Shown piece after piece: positions 14,354 through 28,071 of a DNA stretch of 64,000 bases. Below the pieces are notes generated by a model. That model was not told the DNA's origin, ran no database searches, and saw nothing but the letters and a program-made list of their open reading frames with translations. Origin of the DNA: Isoetes taiwanensis (Eukaryota > Streptophyta > Lycopodiopsida > Isoetales > Isoetaceae); the NCBI GenBank assembly GCA_021234155.1, contig JAJEKV010000064.1:4836001-4900000 (forward strand). The letters are read 5' to 3'. Made by a program: the position numbers and the translations under genes. The stretch's first letter is position 1. Every line of letters begins with the position of its first letter.

Positions 14354-14553
14354 ATTTCTTTCAATAGGCTTGCATGCAAGAATTGGAGGAAGCTTAAGTA
14401 GCCTTTACGAATTTGGATGATCGTGACTAGTAGGCAATATTTAATACTAAAAAAACAGGGCTGTACAACTTCTTTAATATTTAAGAATACTGGTGGGTTT
14501 TGAGACAGTTCCAAAAAAGAATTTCAAAAAAGCAAATAACTGAAAACGAACCT

Positions 14554-15522
14554 TTATTCCTTCTTGTTGGCAGCAAGTTTGGCAATTTCCAGCAATGTCT
14601 CCTTTGTCATTTCACATATGCTTTGAGTCATTGCAGCCATGGACTCTGCAATTTTCAGACTGTTTGCAGACCTTATTGTTTCCAATTCCCTGACCAACTC
14701 AATTTTTCTTGCACTTTCTTCTTTGAGGAAATCTAATTTCTTCACCTCAGTGTCCCCAAATGTGCTTGCCATTTGTGATATTCCCAATGCAATGTCCTCA
14801 TCTATCTGCAAACCGGACTTCTTTCTACTTGTAGGTTTTCCACAAACTCGGTGATTACATGCAAACATCTAGGACTTGAAGAATCTGCATGCGGTTTCCC
14901 TGTTGGTGTTCTATTGATTGGAATTTACGCATCACCGGATTTGCTAGGATTTCCCCGTGTTCACATCATTGTTTGAATTGGGTGGATCAGCAAAGTGGTC
15001 TTCAAATGTCATCTGTTCCAACAGCTTTCAAAAAAAGCGCCATTCATGAAAGATTCGAGTAATTAGTGTGCAAGTCTGCAGCCTCGAAAGCTTCATTGCC
15101 AAAATCACCATCATCACCAGCACCTGGTATTGGATTGTCAGAGGTAACACCATATTTCACTTCTTCCATTCTGTCATACCACTGCCAAGTTGATGGTTCA
15201 GAACTGTATGGCTACAAGCCTCCTTCTCATCTTTAAATTTAGCTTGCAGCTTATCCCACTTGTTCTTTAGTTGTCTCAGCTCCACTAAACCCCCAACAAA
15301 GGGCTGCAATTTCATCATAATTTCCCTCCATTGTGTGTTGGAGAGGTTGAGGGTGCCTCCTGTTACCAATTTCATCTCGCTTCGGAGATTGAGGAATGTG
15401 GAGACACCGTGATCTGTCCATTGCACAGGGGACTTCCTATTCTTTGTGTCTATCACTTTCGAATTTTCCTTCTCATGCACAACAATAGCCAAAGCAGAAT
15501 CGGTTTCTAAAGATTCACTCAC
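14554..15522 (-). pseudogene. Harbinger Myb/SANT-like (trihelix) DNA-binding protein
   Basis: Residues 1-121 (15522-15157) contain a trihelix/SANT-like domain with the expected tryptophans: VQWTDHGVSTFLNL, NTQWREIM and LKNKWDKLQAKFK. A frame change near 15180 leads to WYDRMEEVKYGV. The C-terminal part (14868-14554) starts with a Cys/Lys-rich patch, CGKPTSRKKSG, and ends in a coiled coil with many Leu, Glu and Lys, as is usual in the second Harbinger protein. The normal role is to bring the transposase to the nucleus and to the element ends. It is broken here. Confidence 0.75.
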
Positions 15523-16176
15523 AATATCAGAGGATGCCTGAATTTATTTGAATACACGCTTGGATCTCTTTTCTTTTGGCCGCCTTGAAGAGGGAATTGG
15601 CTCGAAATTAGTCTCCAATTGCACATCCATGGAGATCCGGCCTGTCATTTTCCTGGGTCCTTCTTGGTGCCATTTTTTCAATCCGAGGAGGCACGAAAGG
15701 CTTGGCGGGTTCTTTGGCAAAGCAGTCGAGAGGCCTTAGACATCTGAATCCAAATAGTTGATTGGGAATAAGGGCGACATAAAACGAGATTGACGATCGA
15801 GAACTTAATGAACGAATGCACAAAAACATAATGCAAATGCCTCGTGATCCGATGAATACCGGATCGTGTCGGCTAATTGCTTCGAGAAATTGGATACTCG
15901 AAAGCAAGAATTGGGCGGCCTTGAAGATCAAGAAGCGGGGAAATGGCTACCACGGTTTTGATTAATGGGAAACATTTCGCAGTTTTTCAGGCAAAATAAA
16001 ATTAAGGCTAATTGTTTGGTTAGTGGGCAATGAAAAACCCCTAACGGTACATTAGGGGCGAATCATCTCGAGGTGAGAGTTGGATTTTCCCACTCTCACC
16101 CATCTCTCCCATCTCTCCCCATCTCTCATCTCTCGTATTCTCTCGTATTGTCTCTCGTCATCTCTAAATTGATGTG

Positions 16177-16286
<110 letters not shown>

Positions 16287-16289
16287 CTT

Positions 16290-17630
16290 GCTTCACTTTC
16301 TCTCTCTGAGTCCTCGCTCTACACCTCTTTCTCTCTCTAGCGCCTTCGCCTTGCTCCACTTCCTCTCTCTAGCCTTTGCCTTGCTCCACTTTCTCTCTCT
16401 ACTGCCTTCGCCCTCCTTCTCTCTCTAAGTCATCCCTCTCCACCTTCTCTCTCTACCTCTTTCTCTCTCTAAGTCCTCCCTCTCCACCTTCTCTCTCTAC
16501 CTCCTTCCCTCTCTCTAGCCACCTTATGGTCTCTCTAGCCCCACCAACTCGCTAGCCACCGTATGGTCTCCCTAGCCTTGGACCACACTTTCTAGCTACC
16601 AAGGCGTCCCTCTAACCCTTCACCGCTTTCTCTCTCTAGCCAGGACGACCCATGGCGCGCCAATAAGATGTACCAACTTCTAACACTTTCTTACGCTGGG
16701 TCAGTCGCCTTTTGCTTTTTTCTTGTGTCCAGTCCATTCCAAAAGCCTCTTTGAGCCAAGCCCATCCCAAAAGAATTCTGACGATAGCCGGAACCGAAGC
16801 TCCCCTCCACAAGGTTGAAACCCCCCGTGCCAACCACTGAGGGCGGGCATCGTTTATGTTTTATAAATATTTCTCAATTCTTAATAGCCCCTTACACAAG
16901 GCACCCAAAATTAAAAAACTACATGGTTTTTTCCTTGGTTATGACTAGAAAACCATTCTATAAAACCAATGGGTGTTTGTGGGTTGATATCATTAAAAAC
17001 CATATGTAGCTAAACTAATGGGTTCTCTTGTTAGGTTTGTTAGGGTGGTATTATGGCATGGTAATCGCAGATGGCCTTTTAGTAGAGTTTGTCAAAGTGG
17101 TATTACATATTGGTAAATGAATATGGTATACTTATAGTGTTTAAGTGTACGGTTTGTCCATGTGGTATAACATTATGGTTGTGGATGTGGTTTAATGTAG
17201 TGCTTGTTTTGGATTATTTTATAATGTGGTTGGCTATTGTGGTTTTATAATGTGGTTGGCTATTGTAGTATAATGCATGGCTAAATGTCATGGTAAAGCA
17301 CATGTGTGTTTGTTCTATATGTGCACAGTTTTGTTTTGCATTAGCTATGGTTCTCATTTATAAACCAGAAATGGTATGCTGTTTGAAGCATTTCAAGTTT
17401 TTAAAAATGGTATGCTGTTTGAAGCATTTCAAGTTTTTAAGTATAAGACTATTAAGGACTGTGGATGGTTTCTTATGCATACAAGTAATGGTCTGTTGTT
17501 TGAAACATTTCAAGTATAGAAGACTAAAACTATTAAGGACCGTGTATGGTTTCTTATGTATAGTAGTACTTTTTTACTGTTAATTGTTAATTCATTGTAT
17601 CTATTTTCCTCAATAGCCAAAAAAGAATAG
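16290..17630. other. CT-rich then TG-rich non-coding DNA
   Basis: No gene recognised. 16.29-16.65 kb is decayed CT repeat with TAGCCACC words. 17.03-17.28 kb repeats TGTGGTTGGCTATTGT. A 36-bp tandem pair lies at 17371-17406 and 17407-17442, with a third, diverged unit near 17488. Confidence 0.45.
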
Positions 17631-17637
17631 GGAGCAA

Positions 17638-17652
17638 GGGGATTTGAACCCC
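17638..17652 (-). repeat. tRNA-like T-arm (possible SINE relic)
   Basis: GGGGATTTGAACCCC forms a perfect T-arm on the minus strand (B-box GGTTCAAATCC). No A-box or cloverleaf is found, so I do not call a tRNA. Confidence 0.3.
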
Positions 17653-17759
17653 AACCATTTCCGAAAATCATGAACAATGATAATTTTATTTCCCCAAATA
17701 TGTAGAAAACTAATTTAGATCTAACATCTAAAGCAAAGCAAAAGGTAAACATCTAGTAT

Positions 17760-18790
17760 AGGCGGAAAGTGACGACCTTGCAATACTCTCGTACTCACCT
17801 CTTGCATGTGAGAGAGAGAAATAAAGCACTTCCAGACAGAAATAGTTAATGTTGATGCTGGAAAATTAGAAGCCTTTAGTTTATCATGTGGTATCCCAGA
17901 GGCACTTGCCCCTTTAATAGACTTGCACTTAAGAAATGCATTCCCATCGCCAGAATCAAGTCCATTTGCGGTTCCCTGCGTTACAACAGTAGACACAAGT
18001 TCCAGCAAGGATGGACTCTTCCTCAGCGTCAAACGTCAAACCCAATGGACTAGGTTCATCAAGGGGATTGTAGAAACTAAAAGATGATGTCTCGGCAGGC
18101 AGACACCCACATTTTTTCTTCTGAAACTATATTAGAACTCTCCGGCAAGGACTGCTGAATGTGAACTCCTTTTGTTTGTGTAGGTAAGCACTATGTCTGC
18201 AACAATAGATCAGGATATTAATGTCAGTTAGGAACCTAAGAACATATGAGCATACTAAACAATACAAATGATTCAACCATATGACATGAAAAAATGTTTC
18301 CTATGATCCATTGTTATCAAAATTAAAAAAGCAGCAGCATTACAACTATAATTTAATCGTTACAAGACAGAACCCAGTAAATGGACCATATTTCTTGAAC
18401 TTCATAATCCTGGCGTGGTCAACATCTTAAAATGCAAGAAAATAATCACAAGGTGTGTGCATACCTGACATGGTAAAGTTACTGCAGAATCAAGAGTCCT
18501 TGATCGCTTTACACAACGCATATGCCCATCATACTCCATGGCTTTACACAACGCATATGCCCATCATACTCCATGTCACCTGCTTCTGGTACAGCCAAAT
18601 CTTGCAACCGTAATTTTGGTGATTTCTTGGTCTGATCTGCCACAGAAAAAGCCATGTTCACTCCCACCCAATTACTCTTCGGCCCACTTGTCATGCTGCT
18701 GCCTAGGTTCCTTGAACTCATCTTGTGTTCAGGTCCAGGTCCAGAGAAAGCGTGCACAGAAGATGATGCAGGTAATACTGCAAACAAAAG
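17760..18790 (-). pseudogene. ASG1-like plant protein, broken
   Basis: The pieces recall the plant ASG1 family (altered seed germination 1; function poorly known). The tell-tale strings are FYNPLDEPSPLGL, LRKSPSLLELV and KLKASNFPA. Exon-like parts lie at about 18500-18787, 18060-18210 and 17790-18050, with plausible GT..AG ends. Two small tandem duplications break the frame: 35 bp at 18506-18575, and 7 bp (CGTCAAA twice) near 18025. The end after KASNFPA is badly diverged. I recognise the family from memory of its conserved strings, so treat the name as probable. Confidence 0.5.
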
Positions 18791-19814
18791 TGAAGAAAAT
18801 CATCTACAAAATGTACAGAACAGGGGGTTTTTGTCCTTTTCTCAAATTTAAGCTGCAATAGTAGCAGAAATCCCTTGCAAAACTCCAAGAGCAGCTCGAC
18901 TCCTTTGCATGCTAAAAAAAGAAGGAGCAAAAGTGTCAAGTTTGAGGTTAGATAAGCTTAAATCAAAGATAAAAATCACAAGAAAGGGATAAAACATCTC
19001 ACATCTTGGAAGCTTGCAGCTTCCGTTTCGATCTTAATCATAATTTCTGCAGTGGCTGCATCAGAGCATGTCGACGTAAACGTTGGAGCTTTAGGCCTCC
19101 AGCTTCTAGCTTCGATTTTTGAAGGATGAGTGCCATCGCCAGCTGAGCGTCTACCATCGCCATCCTCACGAAGAAAGCCATCGCCAGGCAGATTAGGGTG
19201 ATCGGCAGATTAGGTTTAGGGTGATCGGCAGGGCACAGAGCAAGCGAAGGGCGTAATCGGCAAAGCACAAAGTAGGCGGGAAAGTAGTAGACCAATAGGA
19301 GCACACTACCAAGATCACCATCTCGACCATCCATCTCAACCAAATCTGGACCATTGTTTTCAACCATTTAATGGGCCAATTTTTTCGCACATATTTTAAT
19401 TTTCATCCTTAATTTTCAACCTATCTACTTACGTTCAGGTCACATGATGTCGTTAACAACGTTCACATGCCGTCAGTGATAAACAAAGATTCCTCCTTCA
19501 TATTTGCAGGTGACGGTAGTGTCATTGAAGTCCCAGTATTGTAATGGCCCAGCTCCATGGGAATTTTAAAGATCGTGTTTTTATATACGCCAAATTTACT
19601 AAACAACAAGAACGAGAATTTGGCGGCAAAGTGAGGAACTACAGGAGTTCAAAATACAGGAGAGTGCAGTGACTTCAAACGAAGAAACTTAAAAGCAAAG
19701 AACAGATATGATGTGCTGCTTATGTTAAAAATAGTTTTTGATTGAAGAAGAAGCAAGTGTAAATTTGTCTATGCTAAACTGGCTACTTGCAATAGAGCAT
19801 TCTAATATTGCCTT
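18791..19814. other. Spacer between two host pseudogenes
   Basis: The minus-strand ORF 19038-19367 has no recognisable domain. It could hold remains of the 5' part of the ASG1-like gene. Nothing else seen. Confidence 0.35.
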
Positions 19815-20556
19815 ATTCAACTTGCTCTGCTCTTTATTGCCCTGGTAGCTGTACCTTGGATGCTGCTTCCCAAGCCCTTACTTCTTCGCAAGCGCCACAT
19901 TGAGGTATCATTCTCTCTTTGACATTAGAATAGTGTGAACTGGATTGAGTACAATGATGGAACCATCCGAATGCAGTTGCGTCACTGATGGGTTTGTTTG
20001 CAGAAGTTGCAGGGACGCTCATATGAAAGAGTCAAGAATCTGGATGATATGTCTGGAGTAAACCATGACGACCATGAGGAGTTTGAATTTGGGGAGATTT
20101 TTATTCATCAACTGATTCATACAATTGAGTTTGTTCTGGGGGCAATCTCTAACACAGCATCGTATCTTCGTCTATGGACATTGAGGTAAATATAAGTCCT
20201 TAATGTGTTCATTGGAGTTCCTTTTGATAACATTATTAATTATGGAGTGATGTTGCAGTCTTGCTCATGCTGATTTGTTAGGTGTCTTCTATGAGAAAGT
20301 TTTAATGCTTGGATGGAAGTATGGTGATCTATTCCTTGTGCCACTTTTAAACTTTTGGATATTAATATGTGCATGTTTTAATTTTGCAGTTCTGGCAATA
20401 TAATTGTCCTAGCCATTTCTTATCATGGAAACATTGAGCGCATTCTTACATGCACTTCGGTTGCATTGGGTGGAATTCCAAAATAAGTTCTATCAAAGGG
20501 ATGGATACAAATTTGAACCTTTCTCTTTTACGACTCTTGAGCAAGAGGAGTACTAG
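19815..20556 (+). pseudogene. V-ATPase subunit a (VHA-a), C-terminal fragment
   Basis: Subunit a is the membrane proton channel partner of the vacuolar H+-ATPase, about 800 residues long. Only the C-terminal part is here. Exons: 19815-19904 (ALVAVPWMLLPKPLLLRK), 20004-20185 ([16 protein letters not shown] then [17 protein letters not shown], with the channel arginine region), 20259-20318 (SLAHADLLGVFYEKVL) and about 20390-20556 ([18 protein letters not shown] to the normal-type end TTLEQEEY). Splice sites are GT..AG. The 5' two-thirds are missing. Just before METLS about 10 extra bases put the last exon out of frame. It is therefore a truncated pseudogene that kept its introns, so it is a DNA-level duplicate and not a retrocopy. 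Confidence 0.85.
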
Positions 20557-23500
20557 ATACCGGATCTTGCATTATTATGCAGAGGCTAACTTATGTACTT
20601 CAATAATGAAGCCCAGGTTCCAATGTTTCTAGAGCACATTTGCTGTTCTTCCCTGGGCAACTTTCATGTCACAGGAACTATTGGTTGCTCCCAATAGAAT
20701 AAGTTGTGTAATTCTATTGTTGAATAAAAGCTCAAGATCTTTCAACTGAAGACATTTTTGGCAGCAATCCTCTCTTTACAAATGAAATTCTCACTGCAAA
20801 TTTGTGTTGCTTCACTAACAATAATGTTTCTTCACTAACAATAATTTTGGTGACCATGAAACAAACATTTGAATGTGTGAATGAAACGAGGACAAAAATC
20901 CACAAGGCATAAAAGTTGTACTTGAAAACAACTCTTTTATGGATTTATTGTTTTAAGCACGACGGTGCAAGCTTCAGTTCAGGATAACTAACAACAAGTC
21001 ACTTAATTTGCATCAAAAAATTTAGAATTAGCATGCCATTTTGCCCCCTTTTTTTTTCAATGATGTACTTGACATATCCATGTTTTAGTTGACATCATGA
21101 CACAGTCTTCTTTGACATTGTACTTCTTTATCATTGTAACGAACACTTTGTCTTCTTGCAGAGGTGCCAGGGTTCTTGGTTTTATTGCCGCCATACTGAT
21201 GTCTTCTAGTAAATCAGGTTGCAGGGTTTAGTTGTTTGCTTCGTGAGGAATTTTTTAGCCCTAATCATCATGTTTCTGTTTGTTCTAAATCTACCCAACA
21301 AGCTCCAATACGAAGGCCTCCATATGAGATTCAATACAAAAGGAATTCCTCCAGGTATTAGAATCTCACAGAATGAATTCCTTCAGGTAGTATAGCTTGA
21401 AGCTTCTAATCCACTAGATATAAAACATCTTTATTGCAATTTCAGTCCTCCTTAACCAGAATCAAAGTGGCTAAATCTTAAAGTGGCCAATTCGTTCAAT
21501 TAGTATTCGACTACCTTTGCTAATTTTCGACAACTGCCAAGGCTTGATATAAAATTGTAGGTGGTAGGGGCTATGGCGAAGGGAGATGGGAAGAATCAAA
21601 GCTATGACGACATATGAACGGAGGTAAAATATTAAAAAATTGCAAGCATGGATCATTTTGACAAGCACGAGAGAAGAAAAGTTTTTTTTTTTTTTTTTGG
21701 GGGCGCTAGCAAGAAAGAGAATTTATATTCGACTAGAGTTTTCACACTGCTTCTAAATATTCTGGCAAATATGGAAGTTCGAATTGCAAGATTGAACATT
21801 TTTAGTTACTTTTATCATGTCCAGAACTGAGATTCTCTTGAATTAACATAAAACCTCTTTTGCAACAAGTTGGATAAATTTCTTGTATTAGTAAGTAGCA
21901 ACTATAGTTTTAGAACACTGATAGAAGATCATGATATAGACCTCAGCTAGTTAATGTAAGAAGTGTGAATGTAAAACCACATATAGCTCTAGAAAACCAC
22001 TATTATATTGCTTTTCTAAAGATGCAAAACAATTTACAAGAGACCAAAAAATAATAAATTACAAAAGATATGTTTTGTGCTTTTATATTTGAATAAGGTA
22101 AAAAATACAAAAGACCATATCTATAGTGGTTTGGTGGTTAATTATGATAATTGTTTTTGGGTGCCTTATGAGTAATCACTATAGATAGCCAAGTCCTCTT
22201 AGGCGAATATCTATGAGTAATTACCATGACAATTAACTTGGTATTGAAATTATAAAATAAACCACAACCATTTTATAACACACACCGTGATATAAAAAAC
22301 TAGCATGAATAATCACCATGGCATTTAAGTTGGTATAAAAAAGCACGCCATAAAGTACTTCAACTTTGTGACAGTAAAAAATCAACATAAAGAACCATTG
22401 CCACATTAAAGTTGTGTTGAAAAACCATGCTACACAACTCTGTCGATTTAATAAACCACGTGACATTAGAAAACCAACATGAATGACCACTGTTGATGCT
22501 AGAAACTATATAATAAAACAATATCGATTTTAATAAACCATGCTATAATAACAAGGTGCTGCGCACGAAGGGTTGCCCTCCGTTGGCCCGAGAGGGTGTT
22601 TTCATGGTTTCTGTTTTGTCATTTCGTGTTAGGTCTGTTTTGTTTTGTGTCGAGGCTTGTGGATGGTATGAACATAGGTTGCTGCTTTTGTAGCCCAGGA
22701 ATTTCGAGTTTTGTTTAAAAAGCTATGGAGGTCAATTCATAGAGACTGAGGAAGGAAAGAGGAATTACCGGTAATCGAAGATCTTTATTCAACAAATAGA
22801 TAGATAGATTTGATCTATATAAGGAATCACAATTGTATTTAATTTTGTAGCAGCCTCTTGACAAATTTTTCCATGTCCCCTTGAGTGGTCAATCATAATA
22901 ATTGTCTCCTTCAAACTTTATAAAAATTATCTTCTTTGTAGTTCATCTTTCTTGTGAACAATTATGGTGCAATCACACGTATATATAGGGGAATCAGAGC
23001 ATTCCAAGAAGCAAAGAGAAGTGGTCTATCTAAATCATGATATGAATTCAAAACCTCCATGCTTAAAGAAACAACTTGAAACATCCTTTGCTCCCTTCTG
23101 CAACAAGTAAACATAGGTTGTGCGCCCACAACAAGCTCCTGATCCAATCAACTATACTGGCATCATGTTATATTGCATGTAATCTTGTACAAAATCCACC
23201 ATATTGCACCACATGGTTTTTCAAATTGGTTTCTTATGCAAAATTCATTTCTAAAATGAATTGAGGAACTAAATACACATGACACATTAACTAGAATTTA
23301 ATAACCGTGATCGGCCATGGCAAATTTCTTGAATTAACATGACAATTGAGCTCTATGACACATCAAATGAAAAAGCTAATATGGACTACAATAAGAGTTA
23401 CCCGGCATCAATATCAATTTCAATCTCATCCGTTGTTGCATTAAACGCATGATCCTTTCTTGCAATAAAGGGACGGGTTAAGGTTAGTCAGACAAACATC

Positions 23501-26244
23501 CCACGCTCTAATAAAATAACATGGAAGATTCCTTACAGAGCTATCAAAAAATTGCCCGAGATATTTTATAGTGATAATAGGTAATTCACTTGTTTGCATA
23601 CCGGCATTCGAGAGGCTTTCCAATGCTTCTTCTCCAGCAGACTCTCATTTCTCGGGCAGCTATTTGCATCAATTTTCATTGTTAATTCCAAATTGGTATA
23701 ACAATCGTTGTTCCAAAGAAGCACCGCATAAGGTCATCCAAGATATAGAAATTGCATCGAAAAACATATTTTTGATCAGATCCTCAGCTTTTTCAATCTA
23801 TCTAGATCGATCAAGGAGGTCCGCCATGCAAATGTAATGATCCGATACTAGCCGGATTTTGCAATGCATGCTTGTGCAAAGGAAGAAATGACAACATCGT
23901 CAAGCCGGGCCAATATGACTACACACGTAAACAACAAGAGTCGCTTTATTTGGCATCATGCTCAAGATTTTTGCATGTCTTGAAAGAGCTGAAGGGCCTT
24001 TTTTCCATCCCCATTTTGATCATAGGTTGTAGTAATAGTATTCCAAAAGCCCGGATCATGTTGATGCATTTCATCAAACAAAATTTGGGCTTCGCTTTAG
24101 ATATCCTACAACCGCAATAAATAATCGATAAGTGTATTTTCAATGTTAACATCTCCAACAAATCTTTTATGGATGGCATACTCATGCAACCTTCTAGCTT
24201 TATCTAATACCCAATGCTCGCATTGGGCATCTAGCATTGTTATGCGCTTACCTTCAAAGAAGTATACCTTCTAGCTCCATTTCCTTGAAAGCTCAAGTGC
24301 TTGGGTGCCATATTTTCCTTGAGTTTACGCAGCAAGCATGGCATTCCGTGAGACCACATCTTTAAGAGGCATTTCATTGAACAATGCATTTCATTGCTAT
24401 AGTTATCGCAATGGCTACTAAAAAGAACCAATCACCAAAATTATTGAATCGTGGATAGTAAACAAGAGGCAATAGGTAACTAGGTGTGGTTGAATTTTTC
24501 CATATTTGTTGCAATGTTTTTTTGTCTTTAGGAAGAATTTATACTTTCTTGCATTCTCTTTGGATGATGCAACTACCCAAAGGTCATGGTACTTTCGTAA
24601 TTCAAGATCCTATCCGCTTTGAAGGTTTTTCAGATTTTAAAAACTTAAAGTCAAGTGTCATGGTACTTACAAATGCATGTGTCATGGTAGTTTCAGGTTC
24701 AAATCCCTATCCGTTTGAAGGTTTTTTGGTATTTTCAAAATTTAAATCCATGTGTATGTTTAAATGTTTCTTCTCATTTTTTTTCAACGTGTTTGCTCCT
24801 TTCCTATCATGTTTTTCCATATACAACAATGTTGTAATTATTATAATAAATAGTTACAGCACATCTCATCTCATGTACAAGACATGTATGAAGGCATGGC
24901 CATTAAGTATATCTACTTGAAATCTTAAGGTATATAACTATTCAGTTGTACCCCACAAATAAGGATCACTATATGCGGCCTGAATCATGGCATAAGTCAC
25001 AAATAACAGTTGAGTTGACGAACATATTTGTTTCTCTATATCTTTATCTCCTTGTCAATGATTCTGACTTAATATGACTCTAGAGACAATGCATCCTCTT
25101 TGCTAACTAGCAAAAATATGCATCATTCCAATTTTAAACCACGAAATTGTACCCAATAATTTTAGCATGGAAAATAGATTCTTGGCTTCAAAATACATGT
25201 TGTGCATATCTGACAACCTTTTTGGAGCTACATCCAGAAAATGAAATACAAATTTGTGCTTTGTGGGGCCATCACCGTATCTAGCATTACTGACTTGACC
25301 TTTACCATCGAAAGCAACTTTGCACATATTCATCCTTTGTCACCTGTATCATTGCAAAGGAAACATAACCAATTACCTCATCCATATATTTCACATGCTC
25401 CATTAAATTATTCAGATGCAAAAGACAGGATGGCAACAACAAGAAAAGAAAGTAAGGAAAGAATTAAACGATGAATAGGGGAAGGGGAAGAGATGAGTTG
25501 AACTGTACACGGACTGTACATTGCTTCTGTTCTTTGGGTTTTAGTGTAGAGAGCTTAGCATAAGGAATTTTGTATATTAGAGTAGAAGAATTATCCTGTT
25601 TCTTTGTCCATTTTTCAATCGAGGCTTCGATGATTCTGAAGCTGGCTTCATGCATGTGGTCTGCGCTGGCTGGAGCAGAGAGGTCTTTCTGATTTGGGTT
25701 TTGGCATGTGTATGGTATGCTGACACGTGCATTAGATTATTGGCAGAAATTTCACATCCAATGGCTGAGAGGACTTCTTGAATTTTTTTTGAAAGCAATC
25801 GAGTTAGTTAGCGATTATCTCGGTCTAAAAAGGTTATAGGTGAATTGTAAATGTAAGTTTTAATTAAGCGCAACCGATAAACCGAATTGAGATAACAAAT
25901 TCTCCAATCTTCACGTTGTTTTGGAGTACATAATGAAATGGTAGGAACAAGATTTCCCACAAGAATCTTGGGTGGTCACCGACCATACTATGCATCTCAC
26001 AAATCTTGACCACTAGAGCCCATCCCTTCCTCTAGATGCGGATGATATGGCATACAATTTCAGCAGCTTTCCTTTGACTTTACTTGACAACACCTCGTGT
26101 ACACCGTACAAGACCGGGGCAAAGACAAAAACAACAATTGCTCCTAAACTAATTATATGATGTCCAACAATGCTCATTCATTTGATCTCCAAATATCCTT
26201 GAGCAAACCACCTCCCCTACACGATATTTTAAAACATCTCGTGA
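20557..26244. other. AT-rich gene desert
   Basis: No gene recognised over 5.7 kb. A T16-17 tract lies at about 21671. 22.10-22.56 kb is full of degenerate AAACCAC/ACCATG words. A block starting TCTATAGTGGTTT (about 22124) recurs in the same orientation near 28024. A small palindrome, CCCAATGC-TC-GCATTGGG, lies at about 24211. The short ORFs show no family resemblance. Confidence 0.45.
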
Positions 26245-26575
26245 AATCGTGGTCCTGCATTTAACAACACAAAGGGTCATCCAACGCTTCGATGCTCGGG
26301 GTTGCCTTATTGATCCTTTCGCAAGCAAATCGAATGATAAATTTTTTGCTTCGCTCAAGGTATCCGGTATGGGTGGAAGCTCCCCACTCTGTACTTTCAC
26401 TAACAACCCCATCCGGGTGAATTATAGCATGTCAAAACCATATACAACCGCTTTATTACGTAAAAGCGGTAACCTACTCACAATGTTGGTGTCACCCAAG
26501 GTGGTTTTCCACTTGCCATTTCAAGTAATTGTACAACCTAAACTACCGAAGTCCGGCCGAGGCCATACTTCCTCT
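26245..26575 (-). pseudogene. MEKK/MAPKKK-type protein kinase relic
   Basis: Read on the minus strand, kinase subdomains IX-XI are visible in pieces: GSLGCTI, then in another frame EMASGKPPW, then ELPPIPDTLSEAKN and RASKRW. These match the run SLGCTVIEMATGKPPW...PPIPDTLS...RPxAxxLLxHPFV seen in plant MAPKKKs. At least two frame changes are present, and the ATP-binding and catalytic loops are absent. It is a host gene fossil with no expected activity. Confidence 0.6.
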
Positions 26576-28071
26576 TATCGATGTCTCTATAACCCGCACT
26601 CAAGTTAAGAGTTGTGCCTCACACGAATGATATTTTTATAGAATCTTGAATCGACTTTGAGATAATATGATATAGTTCCATCAAAATGCAATACACATAA
26701 TGTACACATTAACAAAATCACTTTCATTGATGTAGTATCCGGGTGGCGTAAGACACTCATATGGTCGCGTGAGATGGATGGAGGATCCCAAGTCAAAGAA
26801 CTTAGAGTTGAGGAAAAGGATAGATGAATTTGCTAACACAAAGAAGAAAGACCCATCGGAATGCACATCACCTAGTTGTAGATGCACGGCAAGGGCGCTA
26901 AATGCAAATGCATAACACATGCATGATGTACCAGCCATAAAATATAAAGAACTCGAATGCAAAAAGCAAGTTTTATTCTTTGTATTAGCAAAGGGATGAA
27001 GCAGAATTATAAGAGATAACATGAGAGCAAGGAAGCTTGAGCTGAAGCATCCAATGTTGGAAAAACTTAGGATTTACAATGAAGTGATAATGCCCAACAA
27101 ATAATGGAAACAATCCTCAAAGGTGGCCTTCCCTATGGAAAAGTAACATTAAGAAAATCTAGAATATGAACAAGGGTATGTTCTCATGAGCTCAACCCGT
27201 AGCTTTCTTAGCACGAGACATCAAAAAGAGAAGATCAAATTCGCCATAATATGCGGTGAGCATCAATACAAGACAAAGGCGGATCACTAACCCTTAATCC
27301 CAAAGCACCCAAATTTGAGTGTCATGAGCTTGAATCTACGGCTCCACGATGGTCACGAATCCCTCCCGAATCAGCCTAACTCAATCTAATTGACTTGTTC
27401 AATAGCAATTCCAAGAGGTGCAACACCGCTGCTTTGCTTCTCGCTTCGTTGCAGAACACGAGGGTCCCTTTTGAGCATTGGGCCACATTGTTCTTCACAC
27501 GGGACCGTATCCAACTTCTTAGCACCCTTTTTTTTTTAGGAAAACGAAGCTTCTTTTCCCTAAAATACAATCACCGTGTCACAAGGCTTCATGGTGCTAG
27601 AAGAAATCACATAGAATTTAACCCTACCAGAATAAGAAAAACTTAAACAATTTAGAGCGGATACAATCCTTCCGCCTGGCCACCGTAATGCATGGCACTA
27701 CTCTTCTGCTCGGCCATGGCATTTTAGGGCCCAGTATCGTGGAGTCTGGGTTTGGTCTGTGCTGCCAGTTTACGGTTAGAACATCCGCCATCTAGAACGC
27801 ATGAGACCGCCAGTTTACAGCCTACAATCGGTTTTTAGCAGTCACCGGCATATCCTAGGTATATTCTAACATATACCTAGAATATACCATAAACCCACAT
27901 AAACAAGGGTTTGCCCCCCTAGGGGCAACCCAAAAAAGCAACATGAATAACCACGCACTAGTTATAAAAATCACTATGTTATGTGGTTTTTATTAGGAAT
28001 ACAAATTTTGACATAAAAAACCACATCTATAGTGGTTTCCTAGTGATTTATTATAGTGGTTAAATTTTTGG
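26576..28071. other. Intergenic, nothing recognised
   Basis: AT-rich with many short ORFs of no family. The last 150 bp contain the TCTATAGTGGTTT-type repeat also seen at 22.1 kb and lead directly into the LINE. Confidence 0.4.

Larger units (their letters stand above)
11604..16060. mobile_element. PIF/Harbinger DNA transposon, decayed
   Basis: The element carries the two-gene set of this superfamily: a DDE transposase on the plus strand (12.07-13.24 kb) and a Myb/SANT-like DNA-binding partner on the minus strand (14.55-15.52 kb). The ends are uncertain. The best candidate inverted repeat is CCCTAAAATGTGCGTA at 11604-11619 against the complement of ACGGTACATTAGGGG near 16044-16058, which is weak. 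Both genes carry frame breaks, so this copy cannot move by itself. The placement between two CT microsatellites is notable. Confidence 0.8.

Noticed and set aside
11604-16058. Firm terminal inverted repeats and TWA duplication of the Harbinger element
   Set aside because: The best inverted match is short and imperfect and no TWA duplication sits at its edges. I keep the element but not the exact ends.
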